Below are positions 5,645-7,359 of a DNA stretch of 7,359 nucleotides, piece by piece (positions within the stretch are counted from its first letter, which is position 1; the number at the start of each line of letters is the position of its first letter). Both the position numbers and the translations under genes were made by a program. The notes beneath the pieces are model-generated. The model ran no database searches. It worked only from the letters and a program-made list of their open reading frames with translations, and was not told where the DNA came from. The stretch comes from Desulfobacterales bacterium (lineage in GTDB: Bacteria > Desulfobacterota > Desulfobacteria > Desulfobacterales > JAFDCJ01): assembly GCA_029932495.1 (NCBI GenBank), contig JAOZPY010000118.1, positions 1 to 7,359 of the forward strand, given 5' to 3'.

Positions 5645-6856
5645 TCAATTCAGGGCCTCATTGGGCGCAACCTTCATGGCCTTCCAGATGCCGAGAAAAC
5701 TCGAAACCACGGAAATAGCAATTACAATCAGTGCCAGTTGAACAAGATCATCATCTGACAGGATGACCCGCCGGGGAAAGCGCGGAAATATCTTTTGCCC
5801 CAACAAGTAAGCAATACCAAAACCCAGCATACCCAGAACAATGGCCTGTTGCAGGATGAGTTTCAGAATCATCCAATTCGAAGCACCGATCAGCTTCAGC
5901 AGGGCAATACTGTGCAGTTTGTCCAGGGTCAAGGTATACAGAATCAAAGCCATGATGATGGCGGAAATGATCGTCAGCAATGCCCTGAAAAGGCCAATTT
6001 GCCTGCGAACTTTTTCAACCGAACCCTTCAGCAGCAATTGCCTTTCATCTTCACGGGTAAAAACGGAGACATCATTCCAGCCGGCAATAATACTTGAGAT
6101 CTGTTCAGGACTTGCTCCGGGGGCGATGCTTAGCATGACCGCGCTGACCCGGGGACTTTCCAATGCAGGCAGCTGGTTGGATTCTTGATAGGCATATTCG
6201 ATCAGGCCGGGTTGTTTTAAGCCCTGGTCACTTTTTCTAAGCCTGACGCCGCGGGCGGCTCTTTCAAGGCGGATTGCTTCGGCAGGGGTATTGAACTGAA
6301 TGTCCAGGGCGTCGTTGACGGTGAAAAAGCCAATCCCGTCACCTCCCGAGCTGATCATGTTTGATGTAATTCCTACCACCTTGTAAGTATCTTTGCCGAG
6401 CTTGATTTTCGCGCCCAGAGCCATTCCCAGTGATCTGTCAGCAACCATTTCATAGTGGTTTTGATTCAAGATCCTTCCCGCCACAAGTGGTAACCACTTG
6501 CCTTTGTCTACCGGCCAATCCAGGCCGACGACAGTCATGCGCAGCCTTTTATTTTGGTAGCTGCGCTGAATGGTATGCTGCACAAATTTTCGGGCGCTTA
6601 CGACTCCCGGTATGGCAAGTGTTCGATAATCAATATTTTGAGGGATACGCGAAATCTCAGCAAATGGGCCCCTTGTGTTGTGTTGCACAACCCAGATGTC
6701 CGCGCCAATTTTGTCAATCAGCAGGGTGGCATCTTCAATAATACCCCTGTATATTCCCCCCATCCCCATAACAACCATCAGCAGCATTCCAATGCCCACG
6801 GCAGTCAGGGTAAAGCGTCCCAGATTATGTTTAATATCTTTAACCGCAAGATTCAC
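5645..6856 (-). CDS. FtsX/MacB/DevC-like ABC exporter permease
   Basis: The inner-membrane permease of the exporter, 403 aa. The topology is that of the type VII (MacB-fold) family: an N-terminal membrane helix (about 15-37), a large periplasmic domain (about 40-285), then three C-terminal helices (about 287-311, 328-353 and 371-391). A charged cytoplasmic loop LDKLHSIALLKLIGAS (311-326), the usual coupling region contacting the ATPase, and the family-typical ending KVAPNEAL are also visible. Only one four-helix unit is present and no ATPase domain is fused, which matches DevC or LolC/E more than MacB. Translation starts with GTG overlapping the adaptor stop codon by 4 nt (GTGA), with GAGGA about 10 nt upstream. 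The adaptor-permease-ATPase gene order equals that of cyanobacterial devBCA. The substrate is unknown; lipid or glycolipid export is a guess by analogy only. Confidence 0.88.
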   Translation of the reverse strand: MNLAVKDIKHNLGRFTLTAVGIGMLLMVVMGMGGIYRGIIEDATLLIDKIGADIWVVQHNTRGPFAEISRIPQNIDYRTLAIPGVVSARKFVQHTIQRSYQNKRLRMTVVGLDWPVDKGKWLPLVAGRILNQNHYEMVADRSLGMALGAKIKLGKDTYKVVGITSNMISSGGDGIGFFTVNDALDIQFNTPAEAIRLERAARGVRLRKSDQGLKQPGLIEYAYQESNQLPALESPRVSAVMLSIAPGASPEQISSIIAGWNDVSVFTREDERQLLLKGSVEKVRRQIGLFRALLTIISAIIMALILYTLTLDKLHSIALLKLIGASNWMILKLILQQAIVLGMLGFGIAYLLGQKIFPRFPRRVILSDDDLVQLALIVIAISVVSSFLGIWKAMKVAPNEALN

Positions 6857-7359
6857 TGAACGGATATCCTCATATGATCGGTCAACTTGTCTTTCTCATG
6901 GATTGGATTAACGATATGGTCACCTTCTTCCAGCCCCCTGACAATTTCAGCGAGGCCGTTGCAATGCAAGCCTAATTCTAGCGGGTGCCATTCGGCCACA
7001 CCTCGATTGTCGGTAAAAGCACCGGATTGACCTCTTTGCCATTTTATAAACTTCGCTGGAATGATCAGGGCATTGTTTTTTTTTGCGGTTTCAATATATA
7101 CTTCGGCCCGTTGGCCGATGGCCCAATTGGTGGGCAATTTGTCAGCATGAACGTCTACAATGAACTCACGCGTTTCTTCATCGACTTCAACGGCCAGGCG
7201 CGCAACTCGGCCTGGATAGGCTCGTTTGGGTTCGGAGCGAAAAATAACCCGGGCAGGTTGGCCCAGTTTTATTCTGGCCCTTTCGGTTTCACCGACCCAT
7301 GCACGAATCCAGAGAATATCAGTTGATATGAGTGATAAAACTTCACTGCCTGGAACCAC
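6853..7359 (-). CDS. HlyD-family periplasmic adaptor (membrane fusion protein), 5' end missing
   Basis: The C-terminal 168 residues of the periplasmic adaptor that would link the permease to an outer-membrane TolC-type channel. The gene runs off the right edge, so the signal peptide or membrane anchor, coiled-coil hairpin and most of the lipoyl domain are not seen; the first codon in the window reads GTG but is probably internal. Visible parts are the end of the lipoyl/barrel junction (PGSEVLSLISTDILWIRAWV, 3-22), the beta-barrel domain (about 16-92, with KLGQPARVIF, YPGRVARL and IGQRAEVYIET) and the membrane-proximal domain (about 97-165, with ALIIPAKFI and GLEEGDHIV). The stop codon overlaps the GTG start of the permease. 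The promoter of the cassette lies outside the window. No outer-membrane channel gene is present here. Confidence 0.88.
   Translation of the reverse strand: MVPGSEVLSLISTDILWIRAWVGETERARIKLGQPARVIFRSEPKRAYPGRVARLAVEVDEETREFIVDVHADKLPTNWAIGQRAEVYIETAKKNNALIIPAKFIKWQRGQSGAFTDNRGVAEWHPLELGLHCNGLAEIVRGLEEGDHIVNPIHEKDKLTDHMRISVQ

Overview
The window looks like chromosomal DNA from a Gram-negative, moderate-GC bacterium, most likely a deltaproteobacterium (Desulfobacterota, perhaps Desulfobacterales). This is inferred from gene content and protein flavour: an RhlE-type helicase, an FmdB-type zinc ribbon, a bacterial CULT-domain protein, and an exporter with a periplasmic adaptor. No marker gene fixes the taxonomy. 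I see no rRNA, tRNA, CRISPR array, transposase or integrase.

Left part (1-2460): an exported dienelactone-hydrolase-like protein on the minus strand diverges from a DEAD-box RNA helicase of the RhlE group. The short gap between them holds a good sigma-70 promoter facing the helicase. It also holds a perfect 10-bp hairpin with a T-tract placed after that promoter and before the helicase ribosome-binding site. This arrangement suggests transcription attenuation or a short leader RNA.

Middle (2461-4102): a tiny FmdB-like zinc-ribbon gene on the minus strand has a perfect-consensus promoter, a strong Shine-Dalgarno and its own terminator. It is divergent from a probable two-gene plus-strand operon. 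The first gene of that operon encodes a stand-alone CULT domain, the fold of the thalidomide-binding domain of human cereblon, with both zinc CxxC pairs and the three-tryptophan cage intact. The second encodes a cysteine-free, helical protein of unknown function.

Right part (4103-7359, all minus strand): a monocistronic-looking metallo-beta-lactamase-fold hydrolase lies downstream of a three-gene export cassette. In transcription order the cassette is a periplasmic adaptor (HlyD family, cut by the window edge), an FtsX/MacB/DevC-like permease and a LolD/DevA-like ATPase. The adaptor and permease overlap by 4 nt and the permease-ATPase gap is 3-6 nt, so the cassette is one translationally coupled operon whose promoter lies outside the window. 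Its organisation matches DevBCA/MacAB-type tripartite efflux; the substrate cannot be read from sequence.

The most noteworthy items are the bacterial cereblon-like CULT protein with its uncharacterised operon partner, and the hairpin-bearing helicase leader.
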